From: Salinilacustrithrix sp003476595
Lineage (GTDB): Bacteria > Actinomycetota > Acidimicrobiia > Acidimicrobiales > Salinilacustritrichaceae
Direction of reading: 5' to 3'
NCBI GenBank assembly: GCA_963972525.1
Contig: CAXAUZ010000001.1
Span: 310,001 to 374,000, forward strand
Length of the DNA: 64,000 nt
The notes under the pieces were generated by a model. The model saw only the letters and a program-made list of their open reading frames with translations. It did not search any database and was not told the DNA's origin. A program made the translations under genes and the position numbers. Positions 27,704 to 37,353 of this stretch are shown one piece after another; within the stretch, counting starts at the first letter, position 1; each line of letters begins with the position of its first letter.

Positions 27704-27780
27704 GACCGCTCGATCGTACCGGCGCACCTGCGGGACCGGCGATCACCGACCGCGCCGGGTGCTCGGTAGGTTTCGTCCCG

Positions 27781-27801
27781 ATGACCGGGACCGTCCGATG
27801 A
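27781..27801 (+). CDS. leaderless 6-codon upstream ORF (MTGTVR)
   Basis: ATG-ACC-GGG-ACC-GTC-CGA-TGA. The ATG lies 8 nt after TAGGTT (27767-27772), the first start codon on the expected mRNA. Its stop overlaps the next gene's ATG (27798) as ATGA. The likely role is to deliver ribosomes to the oxidoreductase start by termination-reinitiation. No Shine-Dalgarno sequence precedes either start. Confidence 0.45.
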   Translation: MTGTVR

Positions 27802-28829
27802 CCGACTGGGCCCTCGCCGGTGCGGGGTGGATCAGCGCGATCCACGGCCTCGCGATCCGGTCCCTCCCCGGTTCCCGGGTCGTCGCGGTCGCCTCGCGCA
27901 CCGACGCGTCGGCGGCACGGCGGATCGCCGAGACGGGCGGCCGCACCGTGCCCTACGAGGAGCTGCCCGCCGGCGCCGACATCGTGGTGGTCGCCACACC
28001 TCCGTCCCGCCACGCCACCGATGCGCTGCGGGCCATGGCCGGGGGTGCCGCGGTGCTGGTCGAGAAGCCGCTGTGCACCACCCTCGCCGACGCCGACCGG
28101 CTGGTCCGGGTCGTGGAGGCCGGTGGGCTGCTCACCTACGCCGAGAACCTCCTGTTCGCCGATGCGACCGCCGCCGCGCTCACCGAAGTCGCGGGTCTCG
28201 GCCCGCTCCGCCACCTGTCCGCCCGGGCGCTCCAGCCCCGACCGACGTGGGGGGACTTCACCCGCCGCCACTGGGGTGGCGGCGCGCTGTTCGACCTGGG
28301 GGTCCACCCGCTCGCCCTGGTCGTCCGGGCCGCGCGGGCGACACCGGTCGCGGTGTCGGCCCGGTTCGACGCCAGCCCGGACATCGAGGTCGAGGACCAC
28401 GCCCAGGTGTCCCTGCGCTTCGACTCCGGCCTCGTGGCCGAGGTCGAGGTGTCGTGGCGGAGCCCGACGGGCGTCTGGGACCTGCAGGCGGCATCCGACA
28501 CCGGCGCGGTCCGCTTCGAGCTCCTCCCCGACGTTGCCCTCGAGCGCAACGGGGAGCCCGTCCCGCTGCCGCCGGTCCCCCAGCGCGCGCCCGACGACCC
28601 GGCCCCTCCCCAGCTGGACCGCTACGGCTACGTCGAGCAGCTCCGGGACACCGAGGCGTCGACACGGGCGGGCCGGGCATCGACGGTGAGCGACGTGCAC
28701 CTCGGCCGCGACCTGCTCGAGATCGTGTGCGCCGCCTCGGAGTCGGCGCGGACCGGCGACGAGGTCGCGCTGCCGTGGGACGGGCCTCGCGACCGCACGC
28801 CGATCGACCTGTGGCGGCCGGCCCCGTGA
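27798..28829 (+). CDS. Gfo/Idh/MocA family oxidoreductase
   Basis: NAD(P)-dependent dehydrogenase of 343 residues. N-terminal Rossmann fold WALAGAGWISAIHGLAI; the family motif VLVEKPLCTTLADAD holds the EKP lysine; WGGGALFDLGVHPLALV supplies the catalytic-site DxGxH region. Substrate is probably a sugar or cyclitol but cannot be read from sequence. The ATG at 27798 overlaps the stop of a short upstream ORF. Confidence 0.87.
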   Translation: MTDWALAGAGWISAIHGLAIRSLPGSRVVAVASRTDASAARRIAETGGRTVPYEELPAGADIVVVATPPSRHATDALRAMAGGAAVLVEKPLCTTLADADRLVRVVEAGGLLTYAENLLFADATAAALTEVAGLGPLRHLSARALQPRPTWGDFTRRHWGGGALFDLGVHPLALVVRAARATPVAVSARFDASPDIEVEDHAQVSLRFDSGLVAEVEVSWRSPTGVWDLQAASDTGAVRFELLPDVALERNGEPVPLPPVPQRAPDDPAPPQLDRYGYVEQLRDTEASTRAGRASTVSDVHLGRDLLEIVCAASESARTGDEVALPWDGPRDRTPIDLWRPAP

Positions 28830-28877
28830 GCTGACGGCGACGTCGGATCGGGTGCGGGAGCGCACGGGGCGACGCCG

Positions 28878-28883
28878 TAGCGT
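28878..28883 (+). promoter_or_regulatory. -10 hexamer TAGCGT of the ABC exporter
   Basis: TAGCGT, 6-nt spacer, GTG at 28890. It separates the exporter genes from the oxidoreductase. Confidence 0.55.
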
Positions 28884-28889
28884 GCTCCC

Positions 28890-30731
28890 GTGCCCACGGT
28901 GGAGGACGAGGCGGAGACCACCGCCCTGCAACACGGACCCTCGCAGGGCGTCATGCGGCGCGGCGTCTCGCTGCTCGCGGAGATCCTGCGCACCAACCCC
29001 TGGCCCGCAGCGGGCGCCATCGCCGGCGCCGTCGTGTTCGCCGCCGCGTCGGTCGCCGGCGCGGTCATCCTCGGACGGGTCACCGACGACCTGATCCTGC
29101 CGGCGGTGGAGGGCCGACCCGAGGTCGGGGCGGCCCTCGTCGGGGGCGGCGTGATCGTCGGCATGGCCGTGATCCGGTCCGCCGGCGTCGTCGCCCGCCG
29201 GTACTTCGGCATCATGACCGCCCGCCGGATGCAGATGCAGTGGTTCAACCGCCTCGGCGACCACTACGTCGAGCAGCCCCTCCCCTTCTTCTTCGGCCAG
29301 CCCACCGGCAAGCTGCTGGCGCACGCCGACAACGACGCCGAACGCTCCGCGTTCGCCATGCAGCCGCTGCCGATGTCGATCGGCGCCGTCGTGATGCTCG
29401 TGTTCGGCACGATCAACCTCGCCCTGCTCGACCCGCTGCTGCTCGCGATCGGGCTCGGCCTGTTCCCGTCGCTGATCGTGATGAACCGCCTCTACACGAC
29501 CCGGGTCGTCGGCCCGTCGGCGCGCGCCCAGGCCCACGTCGGCGACGTGTCCTCGGTGGCCCACGAGAGCTTCGAGGGCGCGCTCGTGGTGAAGCTCCTC
29601 GGGCTCGAGGACCGGGAGTCGACCCGGATGCGCACGGCCGCCGGGGACCTCCGGCGGGAGCGCCTCGTCATCGGCCGCCTGCGGGCGGCCTTCGAACCGG
29701 CCATCGAGGCGATCCCCAACCTCGGCACGGTCGCCCTCCTCGCCGTGGGCGCCTGGCGGGTCTCCGAGGACGTCATCACCACCGGCGACCTGGTCCAGGC
29801 CATGGCCCTGTTCGCCATCCTCGCCTTCCCCATGCGGGTCATCGGGTTCCTGCTCGAGGAGCTGCCCCGCTCGGTGGTGAGCCGCGAGCGCATCGTCGAC
29901 GTGCTCGACATCGACCACCGGGTCACCGGTGCCCCGCTGACGCCCGGACCCGACGGTCGCCGCCGCCTCCCCGAGGGGCCGCTGCCGCTGTCCGTGCGCG
30001 ACCTGTCGTTCGGCTACGGCGACGAGCAGGTCCTCGACGCGATCAGCTTCGACATCGAACCCAGCGGCGTCGTCGCCATCGTCGGGGCCACCGGCAGCGG
30101 CAAGTCCACCCTGTGCAACCTCCTCGCCGGCCTCGCCCGCCCGAGCACGGGGGAGATCGCCCTCGGCGACGTCCCGCTCCGCCTGGCCGACCCGATGGAC
30201 CTGCGCGGTGCGGTCGCGCTCGTGTTCCAGGAGACGTTCCTGTTCGCCGACACGATCCTCGAGAACCTGACCCTGGGTGAGCACGTCGACGAGGAGCGGC
30301 TGCAGTGGGCCATCGACATCGCCCAGGCCGGCTACGTGGACGACCTCGCCCACGGGCGCGACACCATCGTCGGCGAACGTGGTGTCACGCTCTCCGGCGG
30401 GCAGCGCCAGCGGCTCGCCCTCGCACGCGCGCTGCTGCGGCACCCGCGGCTGCTGCTCCTCGACGACGCCACGTCGGCGATCGACCCGGTCATCGAGCAG
30501 CGCATCCTCGACGGGCTGCGCGAGGACCTCGACACCACGACCCTGGTCGTGGCCCACCGGGTGGCCACCATCCGCCTCGCCGACCGCGTGCTGTTCCTCG
30601 ACGGCGGCCGGCTCGTCGGCGACGGCACCCACGACGAGCTGCTCGCCCGCGATCCGCAGTACGCCGCCCTCGTCCGCGCGTACGAGCAGGCCGGCGACGC
30701 CGTGGTCGACGACCTCCCGGGAGCCCCGTGA
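28890..30731 (+). CDS. ABC exporter half, permease-ATPase fusion (first subunit)
   Basis: Half-transporter of 613 residues: six membrane segments in the first 330 residues, then an ABC ATPase. Walker A GATGSGKST near 400, signature LSGGQRQRLALARALL near 500, Walker B LLLLDDATSAID and VAHRVATI switch His follow. The pair with the next gene is the usual heterodimeric multidrug or lipid exporter arrangement. Its stop overlaps the next ATG (TGATG). Substrate unknown. Confidence 0.92.
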   Translation: MPTVEDEAETTALQHGPSQGVMRRGVSLLAEILRTNPWPAAGAIAGAVVFAAASVAGAVILGRVTDDLILPAVEGRPEVGAALVGGGVIVGMAVIRSAGVVARRYFGIMTARRMQMQWFNRLGDHYVEQPLPFFFGQPTGKLLAHADNDAERSAFAMQPLPMSIGAVVMLVFGTINLALLDPLLLAIGLGLFPSLIVMNRLYTTRVVGPSARAQAHVGDVSSVAHESFEGALVVKLLGLEDRESTRMRTAAGDLRRERLVIGRLRAAFEPAIEAIPNLGTVALLAVGAWRVSEDVITTGDLVQAMALFAILAFPMRVIGFLLEELPRSVVSRERIVDVLDIDHRVTGAPLTPGPDGRRRLPEGPLPLSVRDLSFGYGDEQVLDAISFDIEPSGVVAIVGATGSGKSTLCNLLAGLARPSTGEIALGDVPLRLADPMDLRGAVALVFQETFLFADTILENLTLGEHVDEERLQWAIDIAQAGYVDDLAHGRDTIVGERGVTLSGGQRQRLALARALLRHPRLLLLDDATSAIDPVIEQRILDGLREDLDTTTLVVAHRVATIRLADRVLFLDGGRLVGDGTHDELLARDPQYAALVRAYEQAGDAVVDDLPGAP

Positions 30732-32581
30732 TGAGCCAGGTCGACACCTGCACCGACGCCGACACCGACGACACCGACACCGACGGCGCCATCGCGGTCC
30801 TGCGGCGCGGCATCGCGGCCACCCCGGAGCTCAAGGTCGGCATCGCGTTCACCGTCGGCATGGCCATCTCGAGCGGCGCGGGTCGCCTCGCCGTGCCCGT
30901 CCTCATCCAGCAGATCCTCGACCGGGGCGTCCTGGGCGACGACGGGTTCCAGCCCGGCTTCGTCTACCCGGCCTGCGTCGTGGCCCTGGTCGCCATCCTC
31001 GGCCTGTTCGCCCTCGCCCGGGCCACCTACCTCCGGCTCATCCGCACCGCCGAGGACGCGCTCTACGCGCTGCGCGTGCGCACCTTCGACCACATCCACC
31101 GCCTCGCCATCGCCGACCACACCGAGTCGCGCCGGGGCGAGCTCGTGGCTCGGGTCACCTCCGACGTGGAGACCCTCGCCCAGTTCACCCAGTGGGGCGC
31201 CATCGCCTGAATCGTCAACAGCTCGGTGATCTTCGGGACCCTGCTGGTCATGCTCGTGTACTCGTGGCAGCTGACGGTGCTCGTGCTGATCGCCTTCGTC
31301 CCGCTGCTGCCGCTGATGCGTGCGCTGCAGCGCCGCCAGCTGGCGGCCTACGACGCGGTCCGCGACACCGTGGGCTCCACGATGGCCGAGGTGTCCGAGG
31401 CCGTCACCGGATCCGCGGTGGTCCGGGCCTACGGGCTCGAGGACCGCACGCGGCACCGGCTGCGGACCGCCATGGCCGGCCAGTACCGCGCCCACCTGCG
31501 AGCCGGTCTGTTCTTCGCCCTCCTCTTCCCGCTGGCCGACGTCTTCGGCTCGGTCGCCATGGCCGGCGTCGCCGTCGCCGGCTCCCTCGAGGGCGCCGCC
31601 CTCGGCGTCACCTCCGGCGAGCTGGTCGCGTTCCTCTTCCTCGTCAACCTCCTGCTCATGCCGGTGTCGGAGCTGTCCGAGGTGTTCGACCAGACCCAGA
31701 CCGCCATCGCCGGCTGGCGCAAGATCCTCGGGGTGCTGGACATGCCGGTCGACGTCGACGATCCCGAGCCCGGCGCCGAGCTGCCCGACGGTCCGCTGGG
31801 GATCGAGATCCGCGGCGTCTCGTTCGCGTACCGGGAGGGCCCCCGGGTGCTCCACCACGTCGACGTCCAGATCCCGGCAGGCACCAACGTCGCCGTCGTC
31901 GGGGAGACCGGCTCCGGCAAGTCGACCCTGGCCAAGCTCCTGTGCCGCCTCGCCGACCCCGACGAGGGCGTGATCCGGATCGGCGGCGTGGACCTGGCCA
32001 CCGTCGGCGGTGCCGCCCGCCGGCGCCACATCCGGATGGTGCCCCAGGACGGCTTCCTCTTCGACGACACCCTGGCCGCCAACGTGCGCATGGGCGGCGA
32101 CGGGCAGGTCCAGGCCGCCACCGACGAAGACGTCGTCGACGCCTTCGACTCGCTCGGCCTCGGGGCGTGGGTGCGGAAGCTGCCCGACGGCATCCACACC
32201 GAGGTCGGTGAGCGCGGCGGCAACCTCTCGGTCGGCGAGCGCCAGCTGGTCGCGCTGGCGCGAGCCCAGCTGGCCGAGCCGGGCGTGCTCGTCCTCGACG
32301 AGGCCACCAGCGCGATCGATCCCGAGACCGAGCAGGCCCTCGCCGGCGCGCTCGCCCGCCTGGCGGACGGTCGCACGGTGGTCAGCATCGCCCACCGCCT
32401 CTCCACCGCCGAGCTCGCCGACCTCGTGCTGGTGTTCGACCAGGGCCGCCTCGTCGAGCGGGGGCACCACGACGAGCTGCTGGCGCTCGGCGGCACCTAC
32501 GCCGCGATGCACCGGTCCTGGATGGGCGCCACCCGGGACCGCGCCCGCGCTGCGGACGGGGCGGGCCTGCCCCAGCCGTAG
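30731..32581 (+). pseudogene. ABC exporter half (second subunit) interrupted by in-frame TGA
   Basis: Reads as a 616-codon permease-ATPase if codon 160 (31208-31210, TGA) is read through. Upstream, residues 1-159 carry the first three membrane segments, ending in FTQWGAIA. Downstream, IVNSSVIFGTLLVMLVYSW continues in the same frame, then Walker A GETGSGKST near 392, a degenerate signature NLSVGERQLVALARA, and VLDEATSAIDPE. Exporters of this type often have Trp at the interrupted position, so TGG to TGA is a one-base change. The rest shows no decay. Options: recent nonsense mutation, sequencing error, readthrough, or reinitiation at GTG 31226, which would give a protein lacking the first helices. 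A selenocysteine is unlikely in a membrane helix. Confidence 0.75.
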
Positions 32582-32584
32582 GCT
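32579..32584 (+). promoter_or_regulatory. -10 hexamer TAGGCT of pgi
   Basis: TAGGCT overlaps the stop of the exporter gene and ends 7 nt before the pgi ATG (32592). Confidence 0.5.
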
Positions 32585-32591
32585 CCGGGCC

Positions 32592-34238
<1,647 letters not shown>

Positions 34239-35111
34239 CTACTCGGCTTCGGTCGCCTCGGTGGGCTCGGCTGCGGCGTCAGTGGCCTCGCCCTCGGCCT
34301 CGGGCTCACCGGCGGCGAGGGAGTCGAGGAAGCGCTTCAGCACCTCATTGAACTCGACCGGGTTCTCGAGGTTCGGCAGGTGCGAGCTGTCCTTGATCAC
34401 GGTCAGCTCGCCGTCGGCGACGAGGCGGGTGATGAGCGTGGACTCGGCCAGCGGGGTGATGCGATCGAGCTCACCGGCGATCACCAGGGTCTTGCGGGGC
34501 ATGCCGCGCAGCGCACCCATGGCGTCGGGGCGGTTCTTCATCGCCTCGAGCGCCGCGATCCAGCCCTCGGGCAGGTTGTGCTGCATCAGCGCGAGCACGT
34601 ACTCGACCAGCTCGGACCGCTCGAGGGATCCCTGCGACAGGAGGTTGTCGACCATGCCCTTGGCCAGGGTGGCGAGGTCCTCGCCGCCCTCGAGGGCCTG
34701 CTGCTGGGCCGTGCGCTTCTCCCAGGTGTCGACGTCGTCGGACTTGGGCCGGGTGGCCACGAGCACCAGCGGGCCGAGCTTGTCGAGGTGGCGCCGGACG
34801 AGGGCGAACACGAGGTAGCCCCCCATCGACGCGGCGACGATCGGCGGCTGCTCCAGGCCGAGCTCGTCGAGCACTCCTGCGACCAGATCGGCCCACCGGT
34901 CCATGGTGGTGGCCTTGGGGTCGGTCGGTGCCGGGCTGCTGCCGAAGCCGGGCAGGTCGATGCCGATGACTCGGTGGTCGGCCTCGAGCGCCGCGTACTG
35001 GTACTCCCACATCGCCGCGTTGAACGGGAAGGCGTGGAGGAACACGACCGGGTCACCGTTGCCACGGTCGACCACGTGCAGCTCTTGGCCGGCGATGGTC
35101 ACGGTGGTCAT
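34239..35111 (-). CDS. alpha/beta hydrolase
   Basis: Protein of 290 residues. DRGNGDPVVFLHAFPFN gives the oxyanion region, VAASMGGYLVFALV the nucleophile elbow (Ser in ASMGG), VIAGELDRITP the acid region and DSSHLPNLENP the catalytic His. The C-terminal 30 residues are Glu/Ala/Thr-rich and look unstructured, an uncommon extension. Start ATG has GGAGG 8 nt upstream. Substrate unknown; esterase or carboxylesterase-like role possible. Confidence 0.87.
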   Translation of the reverse strand: MTTVTIAGQELHVVDRGNGDPVVFLHAFPFNAAMWEYQYAALEADHRVIGIDLPGFGSSPAPTDPKATTMDRWADLVAGVLDELGLEQPPIVAASMGGYLVFALVRRHLDKLGPLVLVATRPKSDDVDTWEKRTAQQQALEGGEDLATLAKGMVDNLLSQGSLERSELVEYVLALMQHNLPEGWIAALEAMKNRPDAMGALRGMPRKTLVIAGELDRITPLAESTLITRLVADGELTVIKDSSHLPNLENPVEFNEVLKRFLDSLAAGEPEAEGEATDAAAEPTEATEAE

Positions 35112-35231
35112 GAGGTCCTCCGAGGGGGAATCGCGGGCGATCCCGAGTTTCTCCCGTGACCCCGGTGGTCCGCAAACCGGCCTCGCAGCGTGTCCGGATG
35201 ACCACGTCTCCTGTGGGAAGATCATCGGAGA

Positions 35232-36437
35232 ATGGGAGCCCACCTGCGGATCGATCCGAAGCTCCCCGCGCCCTTCCAGCGGCTGCGGGCAGCGGCGTGG
35301 GCGTCGAACTTCGGCGATGGCGTGCGCAACGCCGCCCTGCCCCTGATCGCCGCCGGGCTCGACGGCTCGGCCACGACCGTCGCGGTGGTCGCCGCCGCCG
35401 GCACGCTGCCCTTCGCCGTGCTCGGCCTGCCCGCGGGCACGATGGCGGACCGCCGGCGACGGGTGCCGCTCATCGTCTCCGCCCACCTGTTCCGGTTCGT
35501 GGTCATGGCCGGCCTCGCCGCCGTGATCCTCCTGGACGCCACGACGGTCGGCGTGCTCGTCGGTGCCGCCTTCCTGCTCGGATGCGGCGAGGCCGTCGCC
35601 GACTCCGCCAGCCCCGCCCTGCTGCCGGACCTGGTCGACGACGACCGCCTCGAGGAGGCCAACGGCGAGCTCGAGACCGCCGAGCTGGTGGCCAACGACC
35701 TGGTCGGCCCGTCGATCGGCGGCACGCTCACCGCGCTGTCGAGCTCGTTGCCTTTCGTGGTCGACGCCGCGTCGTTCCTCGCCGCGGGTGCGCTCGTGCG
35801 CACCGTCGACGTGGACGAGTCCCACACCCACGATCCGCCGGCGAGCACCTGGTGGGCCGACCTGCGGGAGGGGGCGAGGACGTCCTGGACCAACCCGGTG
35901 CTGCGCAGCACCGGCGCCCTCATCGTGCTGCTGCAGCTCGGGAGCATCGCGGCGATCGCCCCGATCGTCATCTACCTGACCGAGCGCCTCGACCTGAGCC
36001 CCACCGGCTACGGCATCTTCCTCAGCATCGGCTCCCTCGGCGGCCTGGCCGGCGCCCGAAGCGTCAAGCGCCTGGTCAAGCGCCGGCAGCCCTTCCACGT
36101 CCTGCTCGCCTCGCTCGCCGTCACCGTCGTGGCGTTCCTGCTGATGGCCGTGCCCTCCCTGCCCGTGGTCACCGTCGGCTTCGCCCTGTCCTTCGCCGCC
36201 GTCGTGACCGGCCGCATCATCGTGATCGCCGCCCGCCAGCGCAGCGTCCCCGGCCGGCTCCTCGGCCGGGCCCAGGGCACCATCCGCTCGCTGCTGTGGA
36301 CCGCGGCCACGGTCGGGGCGCTCCTCGGCGGCGCGATCAGCGACGGGATCGGCGTGCAGGCGCCCTTCCTGTTCGCCGCCGCCATCACCGCGGTGGCCAG
36401 CCTCCTGCTGGCGCCGTCCCTCCGCCGGGTCCTCTGA
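35232..36437 (+). CDS. MFS transporter
   Basis: Integral membrane carrier of 401 residues with about 12 hydrophobic segments. The first half contains LPAGTMADRRRRVPLIV, the loop 2-3 motif of the major facilitator family, and VANDLVGPSIGG. It resembles the enterobactin/macrolide exporter-like (MFS_3) group, but substrate cannot be assigned. The ATG has GGAG 1 nt upstream and GGGAAG further off, so the translation signal is weak. A long hairpin follows the stop. Confidence 0.85.
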   Translation: MGAHLRIDPKLPAPFQRLRAAAWASNFGDGVRNAALPLIAAGLDGSATTVAVVAAAGTLPFAVLGLPAGTMADRRRRVPLIVSAHLFRFVVMAGLAAVILLDATTVGVLVGAAFLLGCGEAVADSASPALLPDLVDDDRLEEANGELETAELVANDLVGPSIGGTLTALSSSLPFVVDAASFLAAGALVRTVDVDESHTHDPPASTWWADLREGARTSWTNPVLRSTGALIVLLQLGSIAAIAPIVIYLTERLDLSPTGYGIFLSIGSLGGLAGARSVKRLVKRRQPFHVLLASLAVTVVAFLLMAVPSLPVVTVGFALSFAAVVTGRIIVIAARQRSVPGRLLGRAQGTIRSLLWTAATVGALLGGAISDGIGVQAPFLFAAAITAVASLLLAPSLRRVL

Positions 36438-36438
36438 G

Positions 36439-36493
36439 AACTGGCAGCGGCCACGGAACGCACGGGCTTCGTGTTCCGTGGCCGCTGCCAGTT
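36439..36493. terminator. 21-bp perfect hairpin after the MFS gene
   Basis: Arms 36439-36459 and 36473-36493 are exact reverse complements (21 bp) around a 13-nt loop. It begins 1 nt after the MFS stop and lies 42 bp before the convergent hydrolase stop, so it can end transcription from both sides. The right arm ends in GTTT only, so there is no long U tract. Confidence 0.75.
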
Positions 36494-36535
36494 TCCTCCG
36501 GACGGCCCGCACTGGAGCGGGTCCCGTCCCCAGCC

Positions 36536-37237
36536 TCAGGCGAGGTGGGCGGGGATCCAGTCGGTGAGCCTGGCGCGGAGCTCGTCGCCGGCTTCGGCCA
36601 GGAGGTGGCCGGCGCCGGGGAGGATCACCAGCTCGCCGTGGCCGCCGGCGAGGCCGTGCACGACCTCGCTGGCGAAGGCGGGAAGGATCTCGTCGCGGTC
36701 GCCGTGCACCAGCAGCATCGGGGTGTCGGCGAGGCCATCGGCGTCCTCGCACCCGGCGGACTGCGTGGCCAGGGTGACGACCCCGCCGGCGTGGTCGCCG
36801 AGCGCCATCCCGAGCTGGACGGCGACCGCGCCGCCGAAGCTGTGCCCCACGGTGACGAAGCGCCGGGCACCCTGGCGGGCGGCCACGTCGGCGACGGCGA
36901 GGGCGTCGTGCACGCAGCGACCGAAGTCGTTGGGCGTGCGGTAGGAGGCGCGGAAGGTGGCGATCCCCTGCTCGGCGAGGGCGACGCCGACGTCGTGGTA
37001 GAGGCCATCGGCCGGGCCGAGCAGGCCGCCCATGGCACCGCCGAGCATGATCACGGCCCGGTCGGCCTCGACCGGGCCGTGCCAGAGCACCGTGAGCAGG
37101 CCCTGCATCGTGAACAGCTCCACGTGGCGGAAGCCGTCGGCGACCTCGACCTGCTGGCGGGCCAGCACGCCCAGGCGCTCGTACGGGCCCGCCGGCGCGC
37201 CGGCGGGCCCCGATGGGCTGCTCGTACCTTCGTCCAC
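36536..37237 (-). CDS. alpha/beta hydrolase, dienelactone hydrolase-like
   Basis: Protein of 233 residues. Nucleophile elbow VTVGHSFGGAVAV, acid region LLVHGDRDEILP, and catalytic His in LPGAGHLLAEAG near the end. LFTMQGLLTVLWHGP is a short lid-like start. The GTG at 37237 was chosen for the GGGAGGGG 7 nt upstream; the open frame continues upstream without support. Substrate unknown. Confidence 0.82.
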   Translation of the reverse strand: MDEGTSSPSGPAGAPAGPYERLGVLARQQVEVADGFRHVELFTMQGLLTVLWHGPVEADRAVIMLGGAMGGLLGPADGLYHDVGVALAEQGIATFRASYRTPNDFGRCVHDALAVADVAARQGARRFVTVGHSFGGAVAVQLGMALGDHAGGVVTLATQSAGCEDADGLADTPMLLVHGDRDEILPAFASEVVHGLAGGHGELVILPGAGHLLAEAGDELRARLTDWIPAHLA

Positions 37238-37353
37238 TGCCGTCCCCTCCCGTCCGGGCGGAATCGACCGTAGCCGCGAGGTCCGCGCAGGCGTCACCCT
37301 GGGTAGAGCACCGACCACGCACCCATCACTGGCCTGCCGGCCTGGACGCGCTC

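Noticed and set aside
27703..27727. GTG 27727 as start of the PBP
   Set aside because: The -10 TACGAT would then be inside the coding region; GTG 27703 fits the promoter and places the membrane helix normally.
31208..31210. Selenocysteine at the TGA of the ABC exporter
   Set aside because: The position is a membrane-helix Trp in the family, no redox partner Cys is near, and the downstream stem is weak and bulged.
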